Positions 34,576 through 45,767 of a DNA stretch of 64,000 nt are shown piece after piece (the stretch's first letter is position 1; every line of letters starts with the position of its first letter). The stretch lies in the NCBI GenBank assembly GCA_000733355.1, contig JNVV01000039.1:112627-176626 (forward strand), in the 5' to 3' direction. This DNA comes from Falciphora oryzae. Taxonomy: Eukaryota; Ascomycota; Sordariomycetes; Magnaporthales; Magnaporthaceae. Below the pieces are notes generated by a model. It ran no database searches, was not told where the DNA came from, and saw only the letters and a program-made list of their open reading frames with translations. Made by a program: the position numbers and the translations under genes.

Positions 34576-35498
34576 CCCATATCGCCCTCCTATCGATTCG
34601 CCTTCTTCTCTCCTCTGTTTCCCTTGCGTTTTGTCGCCACCCCTTGGAGACTCGGAAGGAATCTGAAGGAAAACGCGATGAGACGCTGAGCAAAGGCATC
34701 GTTTGGCTTGTGCACATGGTCCTGACGAGATCGTTGACGGCGACACCTTCCTGTCCAGCCAGTCGCGAGCATGAGAAACTTGCCTGTGCTTCTGGCTGGG
34801 CCTGGTTGGGCCTAGTTGGGGACTTTTGCCACGAAAACATGAGCCACGAAACCATAGTCGGCCCGTTCTTTGTTGACTTGGTAGTCGTTGAACGTCTCTA
34901 GGAAACCTTGGCCGCCGTGCGAGACCTGCGGGCTGGCAGCCTCGCCAAAGCTTCTACTTTGAATGGATGCCTCGGCCCTCGACGGTACAGTCGCTAGTGA
35001 AGCGTTTGCTCGACAGCGGGCTCATCTCGACGTCAGCCCCCCAACCGACGACATTTCCGCACACTCGCACGCAAATATCATGACACCGAAGACGGCGCCT
35101 CGGAGGGGCGAGAATGGAAAGGCCAAGGAAAATGAGAGAGATCCAAGCAAAAGAAACTGATTTGGCTTTTGATATTTTGGTTTTTGCTTGAAGCTGGCCG
35201 GATCCACGCCGGCCGAGCTCCCACCGGAAATCGTACAGATAGTCGCTGTTGTCATTGACTACAGACTGTTGTGGCTTTCGCTATTGCGCAGTCTCGGCCG
35301 TTGATTAACCGTCCCGAAATGGCAGTGCTGCGGTCTCCTCGCCCTCAATCCAACCAACCCCTATCTGTTCCTAGGGGCCGCCGAACTACGCCCAGGGCTG
35401 GGACTTGTAGAAGTACCGCAAAATGCCCTCCGCTGAACCGGAAAAAGATACTGATCGGTCGCTGCAGCCTAGACACCTTTTCTACTGGGTGTCTCATT
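34576..35498. other. Intergenic region between surface protein and ORMDL genes
   Basis: No gene was found. It holds the promoter of the surface protein gene and the 3' side of ORMDL. Confidence 0.55.
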
Positions 35499-36443
35499 TT
35501 ATTCCTCCGGCGGTCCCGAGAAGAGACCAACCCTCATACGATGACTCTGAGAGGCGGGACGCAAGGTTAGCAAAGAGGCGCATTTGCGGAGCAGGGTGGC
35601 GCTGCCCCGCTTGACCATCGACAATAGCGGCGGGCAGGGAGAGGGCAGGGAGGCGGGGCAGTAGAGGCTGGGCCTTACAAATGGTAGCTTGGGGATGACG
35701 ACTCCCAGAACTGCGAGAAAGTTTATGGTGAAGTATGTAAGGTCGTAGTGGGTGTAATGCGTGCTGAGGAGGAAGAGCACGATGGGGACGCTCGTTAGAA
35801 ACTTCTTGGATGGGGTGTACTGGGCGCCATCGTCGATCTGCTCCCACATGTTAAGGTTGTCGTAGGCACCCGAGTTGAACTCAAACGGGACGCCCCTGAC
35901 GTAGTGGAACATGATGTAGGAGCCAAACATGTAGGATATGTTGGTCAGCGTCCATGATGTCTCCTGCGACACACCAGGGATCACGTCGTAGAGGATCTTG
36001 AGCGCAATGATGAGCACGATATGGATACCCCACGCGCCTATAGGTCCGGGTTCAGGAGATGGTTAGTTTGAGGTCCGCCACCAGGTCTTGCAGTCCAGCT
36101 GCTCATAATTTCCACGTCGCGATACCCGGTCACCCAGTCTGGCCGACATCGGTCTGGACGAGCACCAGGAAGAGCACCAGGAAGTGGACATCCTCCGCTT
36201 TACGCTTCCATACTGGCCACCGCGAGCGACAAGGATTTTTGACAGAGGCAGGAAGTGACGAAGTAGGGAGAAAGGTCAAGGGGAGGCAGTCGTGGTCTCA
36301 CCCTTTGCATTGACCCAGTTCGCGTTCAGGTTGGGCAACGCCGACTGGTCGCTGAGCTGCTCGATGGGCTCTTGCGGCTCATGGTAGACCTGGAGGATGC
36401 TGCTAGACCTCCGCCGGCGGTTGCTCTTAGCGTCTGCGGCCAT
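35499..36443 (-). CDS. ORM1: ORMDL family protein (Orm1/Orm2), sphingolipid regulator
   Basis: Four-pass ER membrane protein of 182 aa that binds and restrains serine palmitoyltransferase, the first enzyme of sphingolipid synthesis. There are three exons (complement of 36302-36443, 35679-36037 and 35499-35546). Family signatures are clear: NANWVNAKGAWGIHIVLI; WTLTNISYMFGSYIMFHYVRG followed by PFEFNSGAYDNLNMWEQIDDGAQYTP; KKFLTSVPIVLFLLSTHYTHYD; and a final PKLPF..HRMRVGLFS. The cytosolic N terminus has four Arg followed by three Ser (residues 9-15), giving two overlapping R-x-R-x-x-S sites like those phosphorylated by TORC2-Ypk1 in yeast Orm proteins. The first exon was chosen because its Met starts this conserved N terminus; a longer frame exists upstream but has no family resemblance. 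Confidence 0.95.
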
Positions 36444-38080
36444 TGGGCGAGCCCGGTACGTAGCACTTCCTCGGCGGGGAGGATGAGTGCCCTCGTCGTA
36501 CAAGACGGTGCGCGGGAGGAGGATTTGGGAAGACAGTTTGGCGGTGTTTGGCGACAAAGATGTCTGGTTGTAGCGAGGGAAGGCCTGTCTGCCTCGGAAG
36601 ACGGGCAGGCAGGCGGGCAGCGCCTTTGGGTCCTGGCGCGATGGGAGGGGCGGGGAGGTGGCCTTGCACGGCCGTGCCGGTTGCGATGGGCGGTGGTGTT
36701 GCGGGTGTGGTCAAGGGCGAGGTCGGTAAGAAGGGCCTTGGTCGGGACTGTCGACGGGGACTGGAGCGAAAGTCGTGGTACAAGCCGAGCTCGGTGCTGT
36801 CGAGCCGATGGTCAGGCGGTGATGTAATACCGAGATATGCTAGGCAGATGCTGCGATTCGAGGCCAAGCAAGGGTTAGTTAGCACTCCTAGTTCCGGCCT
36901 TGTTTGTCGTGTTTGTGTTTCGGGAGGCAGCGCTGGGAGGACCCGGGTCTGCAGCGGCGGCGAGATCCGGATATGGGCGGTAGGCGGGTCGCAGTAAAGA
37001 AGACGGGGCAGGACACGTAGATGGCCGCGTGCGAGGCTCACGCGAGGGACCATCAAGCAGCTGGGAGTGCGATGGGAGACTAGGGCAGACCTAAAGGGGA
37101 AGCCATCAAGGTAAAGGGGCTGGCTGTGCGTACTTACCAAGAAAAAAGAATAAATAAACCACGATGCCAGTGGGAAGCTGGTCAGAAGGGAAAGCCGTCG
37201 GTGTTGGAGAAAACCATCAATCACGACCCGGTCGTCGAAGTGGTCTTCGGATGCGAGACTGACGTTGCTGGACGTGATCTCGGTCGCCTGCTTCTGGCCA
37301 AATGTCACCCCCAAAAACCTGGGGTCGTCGTCCACGCTAACACGAGGCGGGTCAGGTCACGGCGTCACAAGCGGTCCTGGGCTGGCACGCTAATTGCTGG
37401 CCTGTACGCGGTACGTCCAGCCAGCTGGAGCGTGAGCGCCCCGAAATACGCTGTACGCGGGCCATGGGCCTGCATTGACCGGAAACACCATTTTTCCGAA
37501 CGGGTCGGCTCCCTGTTGTCCCCATAAAAAGAGAGAAGACCCGTGGCTGTTCTAGCGCGGCCCAATTAAATTAAGCGAAAATGCTGGGCCCAAGACCCTG
37601 GCCGTTCCTGCCCATTTGAGAGTGAGGCCATTGAAAAAAATAATCGGGCATTTGCCATTCGGGCGCAGAGGAAGCAGACTGAACTGACTGACGACGTAAA
37701 ACATCAAACGGTGACTCCAAAGTCACACGGCTCTTTCAACACCAACAAACCCAGCCTTTAGCCGTTCTGGGATACGAGGTGTGGCCCGCTCCGTGCCCTT
37801 TGCCTTCGCTTTCCCTTGTGCTGCCCAAGCCAGCAGGGTGCCCATCACCTGCAGGCACGTGCGCGGCCTTGGCTAGGTGTCGCGTCGCGATTGCCTCATT
37901 TGACCAGTTGGACTATGGCCGCGTGGACTGGTTCACAATTCGCTTTCCACGCCTTATGAACCTCCTTGGATCACCCATCCATTTCCGGCGGCAGGAGTAA
38001 GAAACTGGTCTCGGGCGCACGGGCGCATCATCGCCAATATATGCTCAGCTGCGTCTCAGCCACGTCCACCAACCTAGGAG
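36444..38080. other. Divergent promoter region, ORMDL and zinc-knuckle genes
   Basis: The two genes are transcribed away from each other from this 1.6-kb region. A long open frame on the minus strand (36427-37335) runs through it but is Pro/Arg-rich and overlaps the ORMDL start, so I treat it as chance. No other feature is supported. Confidence 0.55.
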
Positions 38081-40072
38081 ATGGCGGAACAGATCGAGGA
38101 CCCCAGCGCTGGCCCAGCGGCAAACGCCCCAGCTGAGGCCACGAGCCAGACACAGGAGAAGATGCAAAGCCGTGTCGGGAACAAACGTTCGCTCGAGGAC
38201 ATTTCTCTCGATGGAGAGGATGGCGTGGCCGATGAGAGCAGTCAGGCTCCAGCCGCCGACCCGCTTCCGCCTTCAAAACGGGCGAGGCAACAATCGGAAG
38301 GCGAAGAAGGCGCGCCTGTTTCTGGCTCGCTACGGCCGCTCCAGGACCTTGAGGAGAACCCACAGGAGCCAACCAAGGAGGATCCCGTCCACGAACCAGC
38401 CCAGAGTCCAGGATCGGAAGCGGGCGTCGAGCAAGGGCAGGATACAGCCCGGTCAACGCCTGAGGAGAAGCCGCAGGAGATTCCCGCCCCAGCACCGCTC
38501 GACTGGAACAGCGGTACTCACAAAGGTGTCCGGACGTCTTTCGGAAAGGCAGCTACTACGCCGTCGTTTCTCAAGACTCGTCAGCGGAGCCTTGTGATCC
38601 CGGCGGGGGCTAGTCCTGAAACTCCAAAGTCGGACTCATCACAGAAAAACACCCCGTGCGCCATGGAGAGCTCTGCAGATTCGGGCGCGAGTGAGAGTGA
38701 TGAAGTGGCTGAACCGATTGCCCCCGCCGCCAAGGTCAAGGCGAAGAAGGGAAATCAGGTCAAGCTCAAAAACTCCTCTTGGATACAGCCACCCATCAAC
38801 CCGCTTACCATGGGCGGCACGAGAGCCGACTACCTGAACTACTGCCGCATGTTCTGTGCCGCCAACTCGGCCAGCGCCAACTTTTCGGTTGTGAAGCCGC
38901 AGCTGATTAAGCGTGCGTATAAAGCCTTCTTGGACGGGCCTTCGGTGCCAGCCGCGGTGCGGACGCAAGGCAGACGAACTGCGAAGACTGTAGACGGGAA
39001 TGAGGTGGCAACAATTATTGCGAGAGCCTTGGGCTCTGCTCTACAAACCGCCGGGAACGCGGAGGGCGAGAACGGGGCGCCGGGTGAGCCGATGGCCGGC
39101 GACCATTCGACTGCAGCTTCTCCACGAGCCGCGAACGCAGCAGGCGTGACCCCTGCAACCGCGGCTGAAGAGTCCCCGGTGAATGGCATCGGCAAGGTAT
39201 ATTTGTCTCGCGAAGAGGAGCTCCGACAACTGCACCTTTACTTCCCCGGCGCATCCGAGACGGACTTTTGTCTTTGGTGCTACTCGACAGGCCACAGCGC
39301 CAACGACTGTCCGCCGCCGACTTGCCATCACTGCAAGGCCAGGGAACACTCTTCTGCTCGCTGTCCGACGGGGGTACGCTGCGGCAAATGCGGAGGTCTG
39401 GGCCATGGCAAGAAGGAGTGTCGGGAGAAACTCCGGCTGGCACCTGGGGAGGAGGTCGAGTGCGCTGTCTGCGGTGCTGCCGACCACACTGAAAGCTTTT
39501 GCGAGTCACTATGGCGAACTTACTGCCCGGACCCCTCGACTGTCCTCAAAGTGCAGTCCATCCCGGCATACTGCTACAGCTGCGGCTCGCCAGAGCACTT
39601 TGGTGGCGATTGCGCAGAGAGTGCCCACAAGGATTACACATGGTCGCTTGCCAATAGGGACATGTATGTCGACCCCGAGAGCGACGTGGTCCAGCTGTCG
39701 TGGGTGCCACCCCCACCCCCTGGCGAGGACCGGCCCGACCTGGGTGGACGGAGCATAGTGCCACAGACGCACGTCTACTTCCACAGTGACGACGACGAGG
39801 AGGAAGGCGAATTCATTCGACCGTCGGTCCGTGAGAGGACCGCGCGGTCCAACGGACAGATCAGGATCAACACGACGGCCACGCTCGACGGTGGTGAGAG
39901 CACTCTCCCCAGGAGACCCCCGCAGCCTCGGAAGGGAAACCCGCCACTCCCGCCTGGGCCACCGCCGCCGTTGCCACCACAGAATGGTCGCCAGCGTGCG
40001 CCGCTGCGTGGCAGGGGTGGGAACCGAGGAAGGGGAGGGTTCAGCAGGGGCCGCGGTGGCGGCGGGAGGTAA
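38081..40072 (+). CDS. AIR1: Five-zinc-knuckle RNA-binding protein, Air1/Air2-like
   Basis: Intronless 663-aa protein. After a long acidic and low-complexity N-terminal half, five CCHC zinc knuckles lie between about 397 and 511 (cores CLWC, CHHC, CGKC, CAVC and CYSC, each followed by H-x4-C or similar). An LWRTY motif at about 477-481, between knuckles 4 and 5, matches the IWRxY motif with which yeast Air proteins bind the poly(A) polymerase Trf4. The C terminus has an Arg/Gly-rich (RGG) tail from about 640. In yeast, Air1/Air2 are the RNA-binding subunits of TRAMP, which marks nuclear RNAs for the exosome. The number and order of knuckles and the WRxY motif make that the best call, although the protein is longer than the yeast ones. 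Confidence 0.85.
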   Translation: MAEQIEDPSAGPAANAPAEATSQTQEKMQSRVGNKRSLEDISLDGEDGVADESSQAPAADPLPPSKRARQQSEGEEGAPVSGSLRPLQDLEENPQEPTKEDPVHEPAQSPGSEAGVEQGQDTARSTPEEKPQEIPAPAPLDWNSGTHKGVRTSFGKAATTPSFLKTRQRSLVIPAGASPETPKSDSSQKNTPCAMESSADSGASESDEVAEPIAPAAKVKAKKGNQVKLKNSSWIQPPINPLTMGGTRADYLNYCRMFCAANSASANFSVVKPQLIKRAYKAFLDGPSVPAAVRTQGRRTAKTVDGNEVATIIARALGSALQTAGNAEGENGAPGEPMAGDHSTAASPRAANAAGVTPATAAEESPVNGIGKVYLSREEELRQLHLYFPGASETDFCLWCYSTGHSANDCPPPTCHHCKAREHSSARCPTGVRCGKCGGLGHGKKECREKLRLAPGEEVECAVCGAADHTESFCESLWRTYCPDPSTVLKVQSIPAYCYSCGSPEHFGGDCAESAHKDYTWSLANRDMYVDPESDVVQLSWVPPPPPGEDRPDLGGRSIVPQTHVYFHSDDDEEEGEFIRPSVRERTARSNGQIRINTTATLDGGESTLPRRPPQPRKGNPPLPPGPPPPLPPQNGRQRAPLRGRGGNRGRGGFSRGRGGGGR

Positions 40073-43000
40073 AGGAGTGGCCAACACGGAGCATGTCCTC
40101 ACTGGTCAGCAGACGTCGGGTCGCTGTGGTGGGCGCTGATGCCATGGCATCCACCACCCGGAATTCAGCCCGAGGCGGGCATACTTGGGCAGGATTGTTT
40201 GGCTGGTGGTTTTGGTATGGCATTACCGGGGCTAGCCGTCTCATATCGCAAGAAGGGAGCAGCGGTTTCGCCATTCGTCACGGGATGAGGACAGCCAACG
40301 TTTGCATCGGGCTCCGACAGACATACGGCACAAGTGGTGACATCCATCGCGTTGCCTTGCGCTTTTGGGTCAGCGCTCGAGATTATAGAAACGGTACTTT
40401 TTCACTCGGTCATATCTTCGCCGGACGCTCCTGAGAACTGTGCATGCTACTGTGGTGATCGGCCCGTCCTCTCGGTATGCTCACCACCTTGATGCGTTGG
40501 CGAACGAGGATCAGTGAAATACTAACTTGTGCACCTCGACGCGACGAGTTTGCAACGATGGTGGGAAAAGCGACCCGAAATCACTCTGCGAGTCTGTCAC
40601 ACAGTCTGTTTCGAGGAAGCCGAGCCTGAATGGTGTGGCTTCGACGCGAGGCGCGGTCTTTGGCTGTCCGAGGCCACACCCACGCACCTCACGCACACCG
40701 CGTTATGGCCAATAATGCCCTTTGGTGTGCAGTCCCACCACCTCCATGAGGGCTTTTAGTTTGCACGACGGGATAATCGGTCTACTGCAGAAGACCAGCC
40801 TAGCCAGACTGCCCGGGCTGGGCTTTGAGGGGTAACCTTTATAAGTGCGGTGTCACAGTGAGTATGACTCTTTCGGAGTGGAACAGGTGCAGTCGGTTGG
40901 CCGGGGCATTGGATGTGCTGATTTGCCGATGGCTCGCGCACCCCATGACCATGGCGACGAGGATGGTTGCCATTCTGCTGCCGAGGAGGTGGGCTGGAGC
41001 AAGGGGCTGTGCCGCCGGCTGGCTTGGAGCGCTGCATGCTAGGCCGGCTCTGGAAAATGTTTCGAAACAGATCTGCCGGGACAAATCGCAAGCGGGCAGG
41101 GGCAGGCTGGTGGGAGGGCGAGGACAACGGGTGTTGGCTGCACGGTGTCGTGAATGGTGGGGTGTGGGTGGTTGGGTGGAGCCGGCGATGAGCAACATCA
41201 GTCATCGATGTCTGCTGCTGCCTGGCACTTTGCACGACGGCACCCCCTTGTCGTCGCGCCAGTTCAAAAACCCCGTCGCGCCCACCACCAAGCAACCGTC
41301 GCCCACCAACCCCGACGCGTCAACATGGCAGATCAACGAGACGCGACTTTTGTTGTTTTCGTCTGTCGCCACGGTTCCCTGGGCCAGCTGCGCCCCTCAC
41401 CGTCCGACGCCCTTCCCGTTTCCGTCCAAAGCCATCCCAGGAGCCGGAGCCGGCCGACCGATGTACCCCACCCGTCCCGGATTCGTCCCATCGACTTTGA
41501 CAGCAGATCAGTCGGAGAAGTGTCCGAGCCCTGGGCCATGGCATCCAATCTCGTCCCGCCCGCCAGACGGGGCTCTCCATGCACATGCTGTCGGGAGCTG
41601 CCTTCCCACGTCAGCGGCGACAACGAAGCCTCAGGGTCCTGGATGGGCACCTATCACTCTTCAGAGGGTAGCAGCCGCAGCCCAAGGCCTAAAAAAGGAG
41701 CCTGAGGAGAAACATGTGTCGGCCCGCCGTTGCTCGGCCAGAACCCAAACCCCCCTTTCGAGTCTACCCCCACAGCAGCCCAGCCCATCAAGCACGGCGC
41801 TTGTTTCGTTTCGTTGTTCGCAGAAAAGAGGAGGGAGGGGAGGGGCGCGTCTACGTGTCGGTTTCCCGTCAGTTTGGCGTTGGCTGCTGCAAGGGGAAGG
41901 CTGCAGGGCGGGACGAATCAGCCGCGGGCGAGTGCCCCCAGCGCTGGCCAGCCACGCAGCCACGCTTATCGATAGCGCTTGCAACCCCACACAGCCGTCG
42001 AAAGAGTCAAAACGGGTGGGGTTTCTGAGCTGCAAGCTGCAGCTCGTCCTGCTGTCCTCGGCCAACCCCCTGCCTTTTTTCTTTGGTTCTCTTCTCTTTT
42101 TTTTTTTTTTCTCAGGGCACCCCTCGGACAGGGGGTGCTGCAGCACGAGGGGGATGGTCTGCGGCCAGTCAGCGAGGCCCCACGGCACGCGGCCCAGACG
42201 GTCCTGCAGCAGACCTGCATGCGCCCGCGCAGCCATCGGGCCAGTCAGAGGGCGTGGCGCGGTCGCTGTGGCCCTCTCGCGACGACGGCTCCTCGAGTGA
42301 CGGACGGTGTCACCCACCACCACCCCTGTGGCCCGACCAGGCTAGCAGGCATTGGCAGCATATGCATGCGCATCCATCGACCTCTTTGTGAGTCACTCAT
42401 CCACCACCAGTCAATCTCGACCGACGAGGCCTTGGGGCGACACGGCCATGCGGGGAGACGCATCGGCAAGACACCAGAGCAGCGTCGCACGAGGCCGACT
42501 GGCGCCGCCGGCGGAGCGCGGAAAAGATGGGTGCAGGGGAGACTCGAAGCGACGAAAAAGCGAAGGCGCAAAGGGTCAATGGACGGGGTATGATGTTTGC
42601 TGATCCCGGATCACCAAGGACACACCGCTTGGTATAACTGGCTGCCTCCTTCTGGTCCGTTTCGAGCATTCAGTCCTCCCAGCCAATTCCCTTGTCTTTC
42701 ATCCCCGCTCGAATCAAGACAACCCACCCGAAATCCTACTCTCAGATCCCGTCTCTAGTCGGGCACGAACCGAGGCGGTCCCTCTATCAAATCAAGACTC
42801 GAGATTTGGCGCGCTGATGGGAGTCAAATAACCTCGTCATCGGCCTTCTCACTCCGCTCCGACTCCCCCCTCCCCCTTCCTCCTCTTTGACCTCATCATC
42901 GCCCGGTGCGCACCGCCTGTCTGGCTCTTTTTATTAGTGTGTTCTTGTATATGTTTGTTGCCATTGCTTAATCTTATTCTATCAATCTCATCCATCTGAT

Positions 43001-43184
43001 ACCTGCCGCGCGTGTTGAGACATCCATACATCCGTCCATACATCATACCCGGGTACACACCTATAACGCAGCAGAAAGACACGGACAATCAGCCGTGATA
43101 TAGCAGACACGCTAGAGGCCGACTTTCCCCAGTCTTGCACACCACACACATATCAGTGCTGCACCGCTGCGACATGTTGCAGTC
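40073..43184. other. 3.1-kb gene-free region upstream of the F-box gene
   Basis: A long + strand frame at 40825-42300 is the largest here, but it has no recognisable domain, an erratic composition and long overlapping frames on both strands; I do not accept it. The last 400 nt before 43185 are pyrimidine-rich, as expected for the F-box gene's leader. Confidence 0.5.
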
Positions 43185-45767
43185 ATGGCCGCTGGACCGA
43201 TCTCGTTCTACTGCCTCTGGCAGGAGGAGCGCATCCGTGAGACCCTCTTCGAGCTCCTCGCCAAGGAGGACATTTGCTCCGTCAGACTCGCCAACTCGGC
43301 GTGCTGCAACCTCGTTACCAAGCGCCTTTTCCTACGAACCAACCTGAACTTCAGCGCAAACACCTTCACCAAGGCCTCGAGGATCCAGGCCCTGACCCGG
43401 ATCGGCCACCACATCCAGCACCTCACCTTCAGCTTTGCCCACTCAGAGTCCACCTTCCTGCCTCCATTGGTCCACCCAGAGACGGGCCAGGAGATCAGCT
43501 TCCTCTACACACCCTATACCCACATGGTGTCGTCCCTGACGCGGCCCAAGTACGCCAACTCGGAGCTGGGCGACATCCTCACGCAGCAGTACCCCCCGCT
43601 GTTCCACGCGGCAACCAACGTGCCGTCTTTCATCAATGCCCTACGGCACCTGCCTAACATGCGTCACCTGACCATCCGCTGTCCCGGTCAGGACGCCAGG
43701 GAGCGCTACCGGCGAGATATCGTCGACTACGCCCTCATCAGCCTGCGCATCTCGCTGGAGCGGGCGCCCCTGTACAAGCTCAACAAGCTGACACTGGCGA
43801 GCGTCCACCCGGCCGCCTTCAACTACCTGCGCCACGTCCCCGGCTTCGGCTGCACGCCATCGGCCGGCCGCAGGTGGCGCCAGATCCGCAAGCTCTATAT
43901 CCAGGTCGACGCTTGGGACTTTTATGGGCCCTCGCCGGGATTGGATCATCTCAAGATCATTGACGACTATATCCGTCACCTGGCTCCGACCCTGGAGAAG
44001 CTGTCCTTCACCTGGATCGGCCGCAAGGGCCCCTGTCCCATTGCGCTACATGCGGATCCGCTCTTCGCACCGCCGCGCACGACGAAGAAGCTCTTCAACG
44101 AGGTCACTTCGCCGATGAGCCCGTTGCCGCCGGCCCCCACGCGCGCACCAATGGTGCTCCCGCGTCTGAAGCGCCTCATGATGCGAAACGCCACAATGAG
44201 CGTTCCGCAAGTGTCGAGCTTTATTCGTATGCACCAGGCCACGGTGCGCGAGTTCGATTTTGAGAATGTCGCGCTGCTTCATGGTGGCAGCTGGGACGAC
44301 GCTCTTAGCCCGCTCACGGACCAAAACAGCGACCGTGGCAGCGATGTCTGGTCACGCCACTCCATCGGCAGCATCATCGCCGACCAGCCCGGTTCTGCAA
44401 AGGCGAAGAGCTTCCGGAGCGCGCCGCCCTCGCCGGCGCCCTCGGGCGAGCTTGAGCTGCCGTCCCCATCAGCCGCTGCCGCCGCCGCCTCGAGGGAGCT
44501 GCTCGACCTTGACGTCGAGGGGTTGGAAAACTTCCTCGGACTGAACGGCGGCTTCGGTGATTTGCCAACCCCGCGCACGTCGCCGAGCCCTCCCCAATTC
44601 ATGGTACCCGCGCCCACCACCATAGCGGAGGAGGATGAGGAATACCAGGAGGTCCAGGTCGACGCGGAGGAAAGCGACGACGGACTGGACTCGGACATTG
44701 CAGCGGCCAAGGAGGCCAGCATGTCCATCAGCACTAAGCTGCAGAAGAAGCAGGTGCGTCGGCGCAGGAAGCACGCCACGACGCGCGAGGACGACGAGAC
44801 CGAGGTTGAGGACCAGCGGCGCCGTCACCGCCATCACAGACACAAAGACGACGATAAGGTCCGTGAGCGGACCGGTGACAGACATGACAAACACCGGGAA
44901 CGGGACAGCAGCCGAACGCGCGATGCCAATGGACATTCGTCCCGGCGTCGGCATCGATCCCGCTCGTCGCACAACAAGCGCGGCCATCACGTCAGGCACA
45001 GACACGAGAGGCGTGAGGCCGAGGACAAGAGGAAAAGGCCCGAGACACCACCCCCGGCCATGCCCGAAGTCGTGCTGGCCGAGGGTGATGACGTTTTTGC
45101 GCCGTCGCCCCGTGGCAGCCCCGCGGCGGCGTCGTCATCGTCGCCGCGCCGCTTGGGCTCGCCCCGCCTCAACATCTCGGCGCCGATTCTGTCCCGCGAC
45201 CCGATGCCGCCCCTGCTCCTGCTCAGGCCGACGGTCTACGACCCGGCGCAGCAGGGACAGGGACAGCAGGTGCGCAGCCCTGTAGACACGACGCCGACCA
45301 GGCCGCAGGGCCAGCGGCGCGGGTCCGACGGCAGCCTGGACAACAGCGTCAACGACGACGGGCTGTCGCCGGTGCAGCGCAACCTTGAGCAGGAGGAGGC
45401 GCACCGGCTCCTGGCCGAGGACGCGGCGGCGCGCACGTCGGCGCTGCAGAAGGCGAAGGCCGCCGTCATGCTCCGCCTCGCGCGCAAGCTGGGCAGCGGC
45501 CCCGGCCCCGCCGCCGGCCCCTATCCCGGCGGCGCTGGTGTTGCTGTTGGCGGGCCTCTATTCGGCGCGGCCCCGCTCGACCCGGTGCGCGCCGGCCCCA
45601 ATAGCCACAATGGGCCGATTGGTAATGGTGGCGGCGTCCCGTCGGGCATCATGGGATTCCGCCTGCGAGAGGGCCTCTTTGGCGCAAAGAGCTCCGTGTC
45701 TGTTGCGCAGAGCCACCAGAGCATCGACAGCAACACGGCATTGGTGCCGTTGATCTTCAGTCGATAA
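43185..45767 (+). CDS. F-box domain protein
   Basis: Intronless 860-aa protein. An F-box-like segment lies near the N terminus (about 12-55, containing RIRETLFELLAKEDICSVRLAN...VTKRLF), which in such proteins recruits Skp1 of an SCF ubiquitin ligase. It is followed by a region with leucine-spaced segments (HIQHLTFSF, MRHLTIRCP, KLNKLTLAS, IRKLYIQVD, TLEKLSFTW) suggesting degenerate leucine-rich repeats up to about 400. The second half is low-complexity: an acidic patch, then a very Arg/His/Asp-rich stretch (about 535-620), then a Pro/Ser/Gly-rich tail. The substrate is unknown. The start Met directly precedes the F-box segment and there is a stop soon upstream in frame. Confidence 0.8.
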   Translation: MAAGPISFYCLWQEERIRETLFELLAKEDICSVRLANSACCNLVTKRLFLRTNLNFSANTFTKASRIQALTRIGHHIQHLTFSFAHSESTFLPPLVHPETGQEISFLYTPYTHMVSSLTRPKYANSELGDILTQQYPPLFHAATNVPSFINALRHLPNMRHLTIRCPGQDARERYRRDIVDYALISLRISLERAPLYKLNKLTLASVHPAAFNYLRHVPGFGCTPSAGRRWRQIRKLYIQVDAWDFYGPSPGLDHLKIIDDYIRHLAPTLEKLSFTWIGRKGPCPIALHADPLFAPPRTTKKLFNEVTSPMSPLPPAPTRAPMVLPRLKRLMMRNATMSVPQVSSFIRMHQATVREFDFENVALLHGGSWDDALSPLTDQNSDRGSDVWSRHSIGSIIADQPGSAKAKSFRSAPPSPAPSGELELPSPSAAAAAASRELLDLDVEGLENFLGLNGGFGDLPTPRTSPSPPQFMVPAPTTIAEEDEEYQEVQVDAEESDDGLDSDIAAAKEASMSISTKLQKKQVRRRRKHATTREDDETEVEDQRRRHRHHRHKDDDKVRERTGDRHDKHRERDSSRTRDANGHSSRRRHRSRSSHNKRGHHVRHRHERREAEDKRKRPETPPPAMPEVVLAEGDDVFAPSPRGSPAAASSSSPRRLGSPRLNISAPILSRDPMPPLLLLRPTVYDPAQQGQGQQVRSPVDTTPTRPQGQRRGSDGSLDNSVNDDGLSPVQRNLEQEEAHRLLAEDAAARTSALQKAKAAVMLRLARKLGSGPGPAAGPYPGGAGVAVGGPLFGAAPLDPVRAGPNSHNGPIGNGGGVPSGIMGFRLREGLFGAKSSVSVAQSHQSIDSNTALVPLIFSR

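Noticed and set aside
30910..36443. Possible secondary-metabolite cluster around the O-methyltransferase
   Set aside because: No polyketide synthase, NRPS, terpene synthase, P450 or transporter is near; neighbours are a surface protein and ORMDL.
36427..37335. 302-codon open frame on the minus strand upstream of ORMDL
   Set aside because: Pro/Arg/Leu-rich without domain; overlaps the ORMDL first exon in another frame. Probably the ORMDL leader.
40825..42300. 491-codon open frame on the + strand
   Set aside because: No recognisable domain, mixed Cys/Trp/Arg-rich composition, and equally long frames on other strands; typical of a GC-rich intergenic frame.
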